DNA of 64,000 nt from CAYQQR01 sp964420035 (GTDB lineage Bacteria > Bacteroidota > Bacteroidia > Bacteroidales > SM23-62). A model generated the notes under the pieces. That model was not told where the DNA came from. It did no database searches and saw only the letters and a program-made list of their open reading frames with translations. Shown here in pieces: positions 36,629-44,457 of the stretch (the first letter of the stretch is position 1; each line of letters opens with the position of its first letter). Made by a program: the position numbers and the translations under genes. Where the stretch lies: NCBI GenBank assembly GCA_964420035.1, contig CAYQQR010000003.1:52907-116906 (forward strand). Direction: 5' to 3'.

Positions 36629-37024
36629 ATGAAGAGAATTTCTTTCTTAGTCGTAATTATTCTTGCACTGGGCATGATGTCATGCACCTCGGTAAGGAAA
36701 ACCATGTCGTCACTGGGTGTACAGAATATGGAAATAGAACCCCTGACCCCTGCTCAATATGAAATTCTGGGCGAAGTGGAAGGATTCGGGGAAGCATCCC
36801 GGTTTCTGATCTTCGGTGCCACATTCAATAAGTATTCCGACATACCCGGTGTTGAAGGTAAAGCGGCCGGTCAGGCCACTTATGACGCCATCAGCAAACT
36901 GGAAGGGGCCGACATGCTTATCGCACCCCGGTATGAATCGGAAACCTTCAGTGTGCTTGGCATTTATAAAACCGCCAGAGTAAAGGTTAAAGCCAAGGCC
37001 ATATCCATCAAATCCACCCAGTAA
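36629..37024 (+). CDS. Small lipoprotein of unknown function
   Basis: The 131-residue protein has a clear lipoprotein signal: MKRISFLVVIILALGMMSC with Cys19 as the lipidated residue. The mature part (EGFGEASRFLIFGATF, GADMLIAPRYESETFSVLG) resembles small Bacteroidetes lipoproteins of unknown role. A repeated Gly/Ala-rich central part and a Lys/Val-rich C-terminal strand (ARVKVKAKAISIK) are seen. It is expected in the periplasm, anchored to a membrane. It stands alone between the caspase-like gene and ligA. Confidence 0.75.
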   Translation: MKRISFLVVIILALGMMSCTSVRKTMSSLGVQNMEIEPLTPAQYEILGEVEGFGEASRFLIFGATFNKYSDIPGVEGKAAGQATYDAISKLEGADMLIAPRYESETFSVLGIYKTARVKVKAKAISIKSTQ

Positions 37025-37125
37025 AGTTCCCTGGTTCCCTGGTTCTTTCAAAGGTTCTTTGGTTCGTTGGTTCTTTCGATAGAACTTAAGAACTTTTGAA
37101 CTAGCGAACTGAACCAGGGAAGCAA
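37025..37125. repeat. Octamer inverted repeat between lipoprotein gene and ligA (element e)
   Basis: The left arm is built of 8-base words of the form TTCNNTGG, for example TTCCCTGG twice (37027, 37035) and TTCTTTGG (37055). The right arm has five 8-base words in strict register, for example GAACTTAA (37082), GAACTTTT (37090) and CCAGGGAA (37114). TTCCCTGGTTC (37027-37037, repeated at 37035-37045) is a perfect 11-bp inverted partner of GAACCAGGGAA (37111-37121). It fills the whole convergent spacer. GAACTTAA recurs in the 63.8-kb element. Confidence 0.8.
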
Positions 37126-39126
37126 TCAGGGGAGGAGGTTGAGAAACTCGTCTTCCGAGATTATTTTCACACCCTGTTTTTCGGCTTCTTCCTTTTTCCC
37201 GGGTCCCATATTCTCCCCGGCGACCAGGTAATCGGTATTGCCGGAAACGCTACTGGTGTTTTTTCCGCCGTGTTTTTCAATCAGGGCCCTCAGCTCGTCC
37301 CGGGAATGTTTTTCAAAGCTTCCTGAGATCACAATGGTCTTGCCCTGCAGGGAAGAGGATTGCTTTATGTCCTTTTCTTTCATCTCCAGCTGAACCCCGG
37401 CATCCCTTAACTTATCGATAAGCTTCCGGTTTCGTTTATCCTTAAAGAAGTCTTCAACACTCTCGGCAATCCTGGTTCCTATCTCTTCGATCTCTTCCAG
37501 CTCCGAAGCCGAAGCTTCCGCTATTTTATCCAGGGAACCTAAATTTCGTGCAAGTACTTTGGCAACCGTTTTTCCAACATAACGAATGCCCAGGCCATAC
37601 AGAACTTTCGGGAAGGGAACTTCTTTTGCTTTTTCAATGCTTTTGAGAAGATTATCGGCTGATTTTTCGGCGAAACGGTCCAGTTTGACGATATCCTCTT
37701 TCCTCAGGCTGTACAGGTCTCCTGCATCCCCGATCAGGTCCTCGTTCACCAGAAGGTCCACGGTCTGCTGGGCCATATGGATATCCATAGCGTCCCGGCT
37801 GACAAAATGCGCTATCCTTCCCTTGATCTGGGGCGGACAACCGGCCTGGTTCGGACAATAATGTGCGGATTCTCCTTCGGGTTGTATCAGCTTGGTTCCG
37901 CATTCCGGACATTTATCGATGAATTCCACAGGCTTTGCATTTTGGGTCCGGGTTGTCTTATCCACTCCTGCGATCTTGGGTATTATCTCACCGCCTTTCT
38001 CTACAAAAACTTCATCCCCCAGGTGCAGATCCAGGAGCTTTATCTGGTCTTCATTATGCAGGGAAGCTCTCTTAACAGTGGTGCCGGCCAATTGCATCGG
38101 TTCAAGGTTAGCCACCGGGGTGACCGCCCCGGTGCGGCCCACCTGGAAGGAAACCGATTTTAGCCGGCTCACTGCCTGTTCGGCCTTGTATTTATAGGCA
38201 ATGGCCCAGCGGGGGGATTTAGCCGTAGAGCCCAGTTTCTGCTGTTGCTTGTATTTATTTACCTTAACCACAATACCATCGATCTGAAAAGGGAGATCCT
38301 CCCTTTTCTTTTCCCAACGTTTAATATAGGACCAAACCTCATCCAGTTCTTTTGCCTTCTGCATGTGCCCCGAAACTTTTAAACCCCAGTCTCTGGCCTT
38401 CTGTACATTGTCATAATGGTTATCATAAGGAAGATCTTCGCCGATGACATGATAGGCAAAATAATCCAGTGGTCTTGAGGCCACTACCGAAGGATCCTGG
38501 TTCTTTAATGAACCCGCGGCGGCATTTCTTGGATTGGCGAACTGGAAATCCCCTTCTTTCTCTCTTTCCCTGTTTAATTTAATAAATCCGTCCTCAGGAA
38601 TGAATATTTCGCCGCGAACATCAAAATCCCCGGGATAATCATCGCCTCTCAATTTCAGGGGAACCGATCGAATGGTTTTAACATTATCGGTTATAATATC
38701 CCCTACATTGCCGTCACCACGGGTAACTGCACGGACCAGTTTTCCGTCGGTATAGGTCAGGGAAATGGCCACTCCGTCATATTTCAACTCACAAACGTAA
38801 CTGAAATCATCCCCAATACTTTTCCGCATCCGCTGGTCAAAGTCTTTTAATTCCTCTTCCGAATAAGTGTTTCCCAAAGACAACATGGGATAACGGTGCT
38901 CATGTGGTTCAAATTCCTTATTCAGATCGCTGCCAACCCGCTGGGTGGGTGAATTTTCATCCTTGAATTCAGGATATTCCTCCTCGAGCTCCTCAAGCTC
39001 TTTCATCAGTTGATCAAATTCAAAATCGGATATTTCGGGTTTGTTCAACACGTAGTATTTATAGTTGTGCTCGTTGATCTTTTCCCGCAGACTTTCAATT
39101 TTCTTTTTTGCTTCTTTTTTATTCAT
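37126..39126 (-). CDS. ligA: NAD-dependent DNA ligase
   Basis: LigA seals nicks in replication and repair using NAD. The 666-residue protein has the full architecture: N-terminal Ia domain (KYYVLNKPEISDFEFDQLM, split), the adenylated lysine in CELKYDGVA near residue 113, OB fold, a four-cysteine zinc finger (CPECGTKL ... CPNQAGCP) near 405-428, helix-hairpin-helix repeats, and a C-terminal BRCT domain (LQGKTIVISGSFEKHSRDEL, split). The length is normal. It diverges from the cobalamin riboswitch. Confidence 0.97.
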   Translation of the reverse strand: MNKKEAKKKIESLREKINEHNYKYYVLNKPEISDFEFDQLMKELEELEEEYPEFKDENSPTQRVGSDLNKEFEPHEHRYPMLSLGNTYSEEELKDFDQRMRKSIGDDFSYVCELKYDGVAISLTYTDGKLVRAVTRGDGNVGDIITDNVKTIRSVPLKLRGDDYPGDFDVRGEIFIPEDGFIKLNREREKEGDFQFANPRNAAAGSLKNQDPSVVASRPLDYFAYHVIGEDLPYDNHYDNVQKARDWGLKVSGHMQKAKELDEVWSYIKRWEKKREDLPFQIDGIVVKVNKYKQQQKLGSTAKSPRWAIAYKYKAEQAVSRLKSVSFQVGRTGAVTPVANLEPMQLAGTTVKRASLHNEDQIKLLDLHLGDEVFVEKGGEIIPKIAGVDKTTRTQNAKPVEFIDKCPECGTKLIQPEGESAHYCPNQAGCPPQIKGRIAHFVSRDAMDIHMAQQTVDLLVNEDLIGDAGDLYSLRKEDIVKLDRFAEKSADNLLKSIEKAKEVPFPKVLYGLGIRYVGKTVAKVLARNLGSLDKIAEASASELEEIEEIGTRIAESVEDFFKDKRNRKLIDKLRDAGVQLEMKEKDIKQSSSLQGKTIVISGSFEKHSRDELRALIEKHGGKNTSSVSGNTDYLVAGENMGPGKKEEAEKQGVKIISEDEFLNLLP

Positions 39127-39194
39127 ATCGGGGAGGGTTAATGAAATTGTTGAATAAATCTGTACAAATTTTAAACAGTGTCAAAAATAAATCA

Positions 39195-39202
39195 TATTTT
39201 TG
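39195..39202 (+). promoter_or_regulatory. -7 promoter element of the cobalamin-regulated cluster
   Basis: TATTTTTG is an exact TAnnTTTG, about 8-10 bases before the first conserved bases of the riboswitch, so transcription should start near 39208. Confidence 0.65.
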
Positions 39203-39207
39203 TTCTT

Positions 39208-39390
39208 GTTGTGGTGCCGGAGAAACCTGTCGGTTTCTCTGCCAAAAGAGAACCAGGTGAAAATCCTGGACAGTACCCGCTGCTGTGAGCTCCGTAACAG
39301 GCTCCCGGATAATCTCGCCACTGTTCTTGTAGCAATGAACGGGAAGGCCTCCGGGAGGGAGCAAGTCAGAAGACCTGCCACAATGATAAT
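39208..39390 (+). promoter_or_regulatory. Cobalamin (AdoCbl-type) riboswitch
   Basis: The classic cobalamin riboswitch blocks are all present: GTGCCGGAGAAACC (39213) with the P2 partner; CCAGGTGAAAATCCTGG (around 39253) as the P3-P4 region; the tract ACAGTACCCGCTGCTGTGA (around 39269); CTCGCCACTG (around 39314); GGGAAGGC (39341); and AGTCAGAAGACCTGCC (39364-39379), which holds the conserved B12-box region. It should lower expression of the downstream genes when cobalamin is plentiful. No intrinsic terminator is obvious after it, so control may act on translation or on a less obvious structure in the ~120 bases before the DUF4465 start. Confidence 0.95.
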
Positions 39391-39510
39391 GCAATATTCT
39401 GAGCTTCGGGATAAAAGCATGGATGAATTAACAACTTTCCTTAATTTTACCCTGATCGGTTCGGATATTGATTTAAAATAATCAATGTTTAACCTTTAAT
39501 TCCCTGAATC

Positions 39511-40254
39511 ATGGTCTACAGAACTATTTTATTGATCAGCCTGATGGTGTTTTTTACGTTTTTTAATGCATGTGACAAGGATGAACCGGATATCGATACC
39601 CTGATCGATTTTGAAGATCTTACGGTCAATACCGAGGGTTATTGGAACGGGTCCGATATGAGCGGCGGATTTAAGGAGGATAATGCTTTTTTTCCCAATA
39701 CCTACAGCGAATTCGATGGTACCGGTTACTGGTCGGGTTTTGCCTACAGCAACAACGGCGATACGGTAACCCCGGGGATGGAAAACCAGTATTCCAGCTA
39801 TGCCGGTAAGGGAGCCAACAATTCAACCCTCTTCGGCATTGTTTATACTTTTAACGCGGATACCCTGGTCTTCGAAGAATCACAGGTTGTTACCAGCCTG
39901 GCGATAACAAATACCACCTATGCAGCTATCGCCATGAGGGAAGGGGATATGTTTGCAAAGCGTTTTGGCGGAGAAGACGGTACGGATGAAGATTACTTTA
40001 TCCTCACCATTACCGGGATCCGTGAGAGCGGCGATGTAGCGGGATATATCGATATCTATCTTGCCGACTACCGCTCACGGGATCCTGCAGGAGACTATAT
40101 TGCTAAAGCCTGGACCGAAATTACAGGATTTGAAGATATGGGAGAGATCAAATATCTGGCTTTCAGCTTCGATTCTTCCGATAAAGAAGAATTTGGCATC
40201 AACACCCCGGCCTATGCCTGTATTGATAATATCAGGGGGTATATTAGAAGATGA
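39511..40254 (+). CDS. DUF4465 lipoprotein, candidate surface cobalamin-binding protein
   Basis: The 247-residue protein is a predicted lipoprotein (ILLISLMVFFTFFNAC, lipidated Cys near residue 21, followed by Asp-Lys-Asp-Glu, which fits Bacteroidetes surface export). The mature part has DUF4465 marks: WSGFAYSNNGDTVTPG, NQYSSYAGKG, FGIVYTF and CIDNIRGY. It is the first gene after the cobalamin riboswitch, so it is very likely involved in vitamin B12 handling. A class of B12-binding surface lipoproteins (BtuH) is known from gut Bacteroides; that this protein belongs to it is my inference from the riboswitch and the domain. Confidence 0.8.
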   Translation: MVYRTILLISLMVFFTFFNACDKDEPDIDTLIDFEDLTVNTEGYWNGSDMSGGFKEDNAFFPNTYSEFDGTGYWSGFAYSNNGDTVTPGMENQYSSYAGKGANNSTLFGIVYTFNADTLVFEESQVVTSLAITNTTYAAIAMREGDMFAKRFGGEDGTDEDYFILTITGIRESGDVAGYIDIYLADYRSRDPAGDYIAKAWTEITGFEDMGEIKYLAFSFDSSDKEEFGINTPAYACIDNIRGYIRR

Positions 40255-40341
40255 ATTCGAAACGAAATTCTAAATTCGAAATACAATGTGTTACGCGTTA
40301 CGTGGAAGTCGTAACCCGAGACCCGTCGTGAGCTATCTTTT
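40255..40341. repeat. Heptamer-periodic spacer (element f)
   Basis: Nearly the whole spacer keeps a 7-base period, with words such as AATTCTA, AATTCGA (40264-40285 region), then TGTTACGC/GTTACG words near 40290 and GTAACCC near 40308 as partial complements. It separates the DUF4465 gene from the protease gene in the B12 cluster. TATCTTTT near 40333 is one base off a -7 element. Confidence 0.6.
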
Positions 40342-41922
40342 ATGCGGTTAATTATATTAATATTATTGATTATTCCTTCACATTTAATCGCTCAGATAAA
40401 CGAGGGTGGGGTGCCGGAATATGTGGATCACAGGGATATTATATGGATCGAATTACCCGGCCAGACCAGGGTATTCAATACTGCCCAAACCAAACACAAG
40501 GATGATATTTTTGCCCATAGTTACCCATACGATCTGAGTCCGCGGAATTCGGGCAGCCGGACCTTCCGGGGACAAAAGAAAATATGGTCCCTGGGCTTCC
40601 GCGATCAGGGCAGTTACGGCCTGGGGATCGTTTTTCGTAATTTCAACCTCCTGCCCGGAGAACAGCTTTTTGTATTTGATGCAGAACGAGAGATCATCCG
40701 GGGAGCGTACACGCGCAAAAACATCAAAAGCTCAGGTGTTCTTCCGGTATTACCCCTGCCTTCGGATGAGATCATCATTCAATTTGAGTCACCTTTCCCC
40801 AATTCCGGGCATTTCAGCATAAGCAAAATAACCAGTGCATTTAAGCCATTAGCACTCCAGGATCGGTTTTTTTGGGAATCCGGTGATTGTGAAATAGACA
40901 TTCTCTGTCCCCTGGGGATGGGTTGGCAGGTAGAAAAAAGATCGGTTTGCCGGATGATCATGCCAGAAAGGAAGTGTACAGGTCTCCTGGTCAATAATAC
41001 CCTTGAGGATACGACGGCTTATCTGCTTACGGCAAGACACTGTTATGAGCCCGAGGAACTGATATTTGATTCTACCCTGGTGCCCGAGACCGTTTTTGTG
41101 TTCAATTATGAAAGTCCTTATTGCAACGGACCGGACGGTTCGGTTGAACATTCCATCACAGGGGCGCAGATCCTTTCCACGACCGACAGCATTGATTTTA
41201 TCCTACTCAAGCTGGATGAACCGCCTCCCTGGTATTTTCATCCCTATTACGCGGGCTGGACCACTTCGGTTTCCTATCCCCCCGAGGGTATCACCATACA
41301 TCATCCGCTGGGGGACGTGAAAAAGATATCAAAAGACGAGGACCTCATCACCATAACCGATTACAGTGAAGAATGGCCCGAATACCTCAGGAATTCCTTT
41401 TGGTGGATACAAAGGTGGGATCAGGGCGCCACGGAACCAGGATCATCCGGTTCACCCTTGTTTGATACCAATAACAGGATCATTGGTACTCTGACAGGGG
41501 GCGATGCCGATTGCGCCAACCCGGTTAATGATTATTATTCCCGTTTCGACCTGGCCTGGGATTATTATCAAGATTCATTGCATCACTTAAAAAGCTGGCT
41601 GGATCCGGACAACATGGGTGCAAGCTTCCTGGATGGATTCGATCCCTTTCCCGTTGGCATTGAGAAGATTGAAGAAGATGTTTTCATGGAAGTTTTCCCC
41701 AATCCATCCTCCGGCATGTTCTATCTGAATGCTGAATTATCCGGGGATCCGGAATTTATCTGGATGGTATTCGACTTGCATGGCCGTCTCATCGCCGGGG
41801 GCAGGGGAGAAGCATGCACGCTCACGGAGATCAATCTAAGGGAGCGCGCTTCCGGCCAATATTTCCTGCAGATCAAAACCGGGAAAGGATCCCATGGGAT
41901 CAAACTTTTACTGGTCGATTGA
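40342..41922 (+). CDS. Secreted trypsin-like serine protease with T9SS sorting domain
   Basis: The 526-residue protein starts with a signal peptide (LIILILLIIPSHLIAQ). Its middle is a chymotrypsin-fold protease resembling lysyl endopeptidases: His233 in LLTARHCYEP, Asp285 in SIDFILLKLDEP, Ser369 in EPGSSGSPLFD. Cysteines around CTGLLVNNT and GGDADCANP could form the family disulfides. The last ~80 residues are a type A T9SS sorting domain (VFPNPSSGMFYL, VFDLHGRLI, GQYFLQIKTG). It follows the DUF4465 gene after 87 bases and precedes btuF by 3 bases, so it appears to be part of the cobalamin-regulated unit, an unexpected place for a protease. Confidence 0.88.
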   Translation: MRLIILILLIIPSHLIAQINEGGVPEYVDHRDIIWIELPGQTRVFNTAQTKHKDDIFAHSYPYDLSPRNSGSRTFRGQKKIWSLGFRDQGSYGLGIVFRNFNLLPGEQLFVFDAEREIIRGAYTRKNIKSSGVLPVLPLPSDEIIIQFESPFPNSGHFSISKITSAFKPLALQDRFFWESGDCEIDILCPLGMGWQVEKRSVCRMIMPERKCTGLLVNNTLEDTTAYLLTARHCYEPEELIFDSTLVPETVFVFNYESPYCNGPDGSVEHSITGAQILSTTDSIDFILLKLDEPPPWYFHPYYAGWTTSVSYPPEGITIHHPLGDVKKISKDEDLITITDYSEEWPEYLRNSFWWIQRWDQGATEPGSSGSPLFDTNNRIIGTLTGGDADCANPVNDYYSRFDLAWDYYQDSLHHLKSWLDPDNMGASFLDGFDPFPVGIEKIEEDVFMEVFPNPSSGMFYLNAELSGDPEFIWMVFDLHGRLIAGGRGEACTLTEINLRERASGQYFLQIKTGKGSHGIKLLLVD

Positions 41923-41925
41923 TCC

Positions 41926-43077
41926 ATGGTACAAATCAAACCCCTCATATTGTTCCTGATCGCAACAGTCATCCTTTCAGCAGAAGCATGCAGCGATAAA
42001 AATGCAACAGAACCGGGCAGGAATAATAAAGCTATTTATATACACCCAACTTATGCCCGTCTATTCGATATCTGGCGGTCGCATGACAGCATATTTCTCA
42101 CGGTTCATAAAGCCTGGCAGGGAGGCCGGCGAGATTACAACTATATTTTGGTGCCCGAAAACCAAAAAGACGACCCGTGGGAAAGGGGAGGAGCCATTGA
42201 ATTTCCTGTTGAACGGGTGGTCTGCCTGTCCACGACCCACCTGGCCATGCTGGAGAAGCTTGAAGAAATTCAAACAGTCCGAGGGATATCAGGTGAGCAA
42301 CTGGTCAATCACCCCGATATCCTGGCCGGCTTGCAACAGGGCACGATAAAGGATGTAGGTTATGGAGAATCCCTGAATTATGAAGTGCTCATCCGTTTGC
42401 AACCCGACCTGGTTTTTGCCTATGGTGTGGAAGGCGACATCGCCCAAACGGTTAAGCGGCTTGAGGAAACCGGTATACCCGTCATCCTGGTGTCCGAATA
42501 CCTGGAAACCCATCCCCTGGCAAAGTCGGAATGGATCCTTTTCATGTCTGCCTTTTTCGGAAAACTGGACCTGGCCCGCGAGATTGCAGATTCCATTAAT
42601 TACTCTTATGAAAAACTGGCATCGCGAATGAAGGATGTTCAGAAAAAACCCGGGGTGTTTTCCGGTTTGCCCTGGAAGAACACCTGGTATGTTCCCGGTG
42701 GGGCTTCTTTTGCGGCAAGGCTGATCCATGATGCCGGAGGCAGCTATGTTTGGGCCTCCGATACCAGTTCAGAGGCCCTTCCCATGGATATGGAATCTGT
42801 TTATCAAAAATGCCTGGGTGCCGATATCTGGATCAATCCCGGGGCTGCAGGTTCCCTGCAGGAAATATCAGAACTGGATTCCAGGTTATCTCTCCTGGAA
42901 GCATATCAAAAGGGTATGGTCTTTAATAATGACAGGAGAAAAAATGAATACGGGGGTAACGATTACTGGGAAAGCGGTACGGTGAGACCGCATATCATCC
43001 TTCAGGACCTTGTGTTTATATTTCACCCGGACAGCCTTCCGGAGCATAAGTTTCACTTTTACAGGAAACTAAAATAA
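41926..43077 (+). CDS. btuF: Cobalamin ABC transporter substrate-binding lipoprotein (BtuF-like)
   Basis: The 383-residue protein has a lipoprotein signal ending at SAEAC near residue 22. The mature part is a periplasmic-binding fold of the FecB/BtuF class: RVVCLSTTHLAMLEKL near 95, LNYEVLIRLQPDLVFAYG near 150, and IPVILVSEYLETHPLA near 185. It should deliver corrinoid to the BtuCD permease across the periplasm. It starts 3 bases after the protease stop and is followed by a small gene and btuCD. The ligand is inferred from the upstream riboswitch; on sequence alone siderophore-type binding would also be possible. Confidence 0.88.
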   Translation: MVQIKPLILFLIATVILSAEACSDKNATEPGRNNKAIYIHPTYARLFDIWRSHDSIFLTVHKAWQGGRRDYNYILVPENQKDDPWERGGAIEFPVERVVCLSTTHLAMLEKLEEIQTVRGISGEQLVNHPDILAGLQQGTIKDVGYGESLNYEVLIRLQPDLVFAYGVEGDIAQTVKRLEETGIPVILVSEYLETHPLAKSEWILFMSAFFGKLDLAREIADSINYSYEKLASRMKDVQKKPGVFSGLPWKNTWYVPGGASFAARLIHDAGGSYVWASDTSSEALPMDMESVYQKCLGADIWINPGAAGSLQEISELDSRLSLLEAYQKGMVFNNDRRKNEYGGNDYWESGTVRPHIILQDLVFIFHPDSLPEHKFHFYRKLK

Positions 43078-43081
43078 ATAC

Positions 43082-43089
43082 TATCTTTG
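43082..43089 (+). promoter_or_regulatory. Internal -7 promoter element before the small gene and btuCD
   Basis: TATCTTTG, an exact TAnnTTTG, lies 4 bases after the btuF stop and 27 bases before the chosen ATG at 43116. It would allow riboswitch-independent transcription of the small gene and btuCD. Confidence 0.55.
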
Positions 43090-43115
43090 CGATGAACCCA
43101 AGGAGTTTTTTGTTT

Positions 43116-43388
43116 ATGTCCAGTATCAGGAAGCTGAAGAATGATATAAATTACCTGACATACGACCTCATCAATGAATGTTTCACATACAAACAGTTTC
43201 ATCCGGAGGTTGATAATAAGAAGGTAGATGAAGCGATCAAGGAAATTGTCAGGCAGAGAAATGAATTGATCTTCAAGGTCAATCATCCTGATGCAAACAA
43301 TGATCCCAAAAAAACCAAAACCCATTTCAACAAGATCCGGGAGGATTTATCCAAGCTGGAAAAGATTGTTGAAAAGCTGGGCAAATAA
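43116..43388 (+). CDS. Small conserved-looking helical protein
   Basis: The 90-residue protein starts MSSIRKLKNDINYLTYDL. The ATG at 43116 is preferred over that at 43092, because AAGGAG at about 43100 is well placed for it and a promoter element ends at 43089. It is wholly alpha-helical and charged (KVDEAIKEIVRQRNELIFKV, KIREDLSKLEKIVEKLGK), with no signal peptide, cysteines or membrane segments. I do not recognise the family. It sits between btuF and btuC, but its own promoter makes a role in B12 uptake uncertain. Confidence 0.65.
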   Translation: MSSIRKLKNDINYLTYDLINECFTYKQFHPEVDNKKVDEAIKEIVRQRNELIFKVNHPDANNDPKKTKTHFNKIREDLSKLEKIVEKLGK

Positions 43389-43413
43389 ACAAATCCCCAT
43401 ACCATCATAATCT

Positions 43414-44457
43414 ATGCAGCACAGGCCAAGGAATAAGCTACGCCTGACCCATTGGGTTTTGCTGACCGCATTTTGCTTATTGGCCTTTGTACTGGATCTT
43501 ACCTACGGATCTGTGTCCATATCCTGGAAAGACGCACTGCAAGCTTTATTCAGCCCGGACAATGCAGATCCGGTCGATCGCATGATTATTTCCGATTTCA
43601 GGCTCCCTAAGGCTCTGACCGCTATTTTGGCCGGCATTAGTTTATCGATTGCCGGTTTACAGATGCAGACCGTCTTCAGGAATCCCCTGGCCGGACCGTA
43701 TGTCCTTGGGATATCCGCGGGCGCCAGTCTTGGGGTGGCCCTGGTCGTAATGGGTATTTCAGCACTTGGAATTTCAATGGCCGCCATGGATGCCGGTCCT
43801 TGGACCTTGGCCCTGGCAGCCTGGATAGGTTCCGGACTGGTCCTGATGATCATACTGGCCGTATCGATGCGGATACGGGATATCATGACCATTTTGATCC
43901 TGGGTATTTTGTTTGGGGCCATAGCCAGTGCTGTTGTAAGCATACTGCAATATTTCAGTAATGAATCCATGCTCCGTTCCTATGTAATCTGGACCCTTGG
44001 CAGCCTGGGTAATGTAACAGGCTTGCAGTTGAAGGTTCTCACACTGTCCACTCTGGCAGGACTGTTCATCGTCTTGTTCTGCTTAAAGGCCCTGAATGCT
44101 TTTTTGATGGGGGAAAACTATGCCCGCTCGGTAGGTATCAGGGTAGGCCTTTACCGCGTTCTTATTTTTGTAAGTACGAGTTTGCTGGCTGGGGGAATTA
44201 CAGCCTTTTGCGGTCCTATAGGTTTTATAGGGATTGCCGTACCCCATCTGGCCCGCCTTATCTTTCGCACGGGAGATCATCGTATACTGGTCCCGGGGAC
44301 CGTCCTGACCGGCGTCCTGGTGATGCTGCTCAGTGATCTGACCGCGACCCTGCCCGGTAGCGAAATGATCCTCCCGGTGAATTCTGTTACCGCCTTGATC
44401 GGTATTCCTATGGTGATCTGGATTGTTTTAAGAAACAGGCAAATGGTTTCTGTGTAA
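43414..44457 (+). CDS. btuC: Cobalamin ABC transporter permease (FecCD family)
   Basis: The 347-residue protein has about ten membrane helices and the FecCD/BtuC signatures: RLPKALTAILAGISLSIAG near residue 55, VFRNPLAGPYVLGISAGASLG (split) near 90, and CGPIGFIGIAVPHLARLIF (split) near 270, the coupling region. It should form a homodimeric channel in the inner membrane with BtuD. Its stop overlaps the btuD start by one base (TAATG), so the two are translationally coupled. Confidence 0.92.
   Translation: MQHRPRNKLRLTHWVLLTAFCLLAFVLDLTYGSVSISWKDALQALFSPDNADPVDRMIISDFRLPKALTAILAGISLSIAGLQMQTVFRNPLAGPYVLGISAGASLGVALVVMGISALGISMAAMDAGPWTLALAAWIGSGLVLMIILAVSMRIRDIMTILILGILFGAIASAVVSILQYFSNESMLRSYVIWTLGSLGNVTGLQLKVLTLSTLAGLFIVLFCLKALNAFLMGENYARSVGIRVGLYRVLIFVSTSLLAGGITAFCGPIGFIGIAVPHLARLIFRTGDHRILVPGTVLTGVLVMLLSDLTATLPGSEMILPVNSVTALIGIPMVIWIVLRNRQMVSV

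Noticed and set aside
39200..39481. 93-residue plus-strand frame over the riboswitch
   Set aside because: The sequence is fully explained as a cobalamin riboswitch with conserved RNA blocks.
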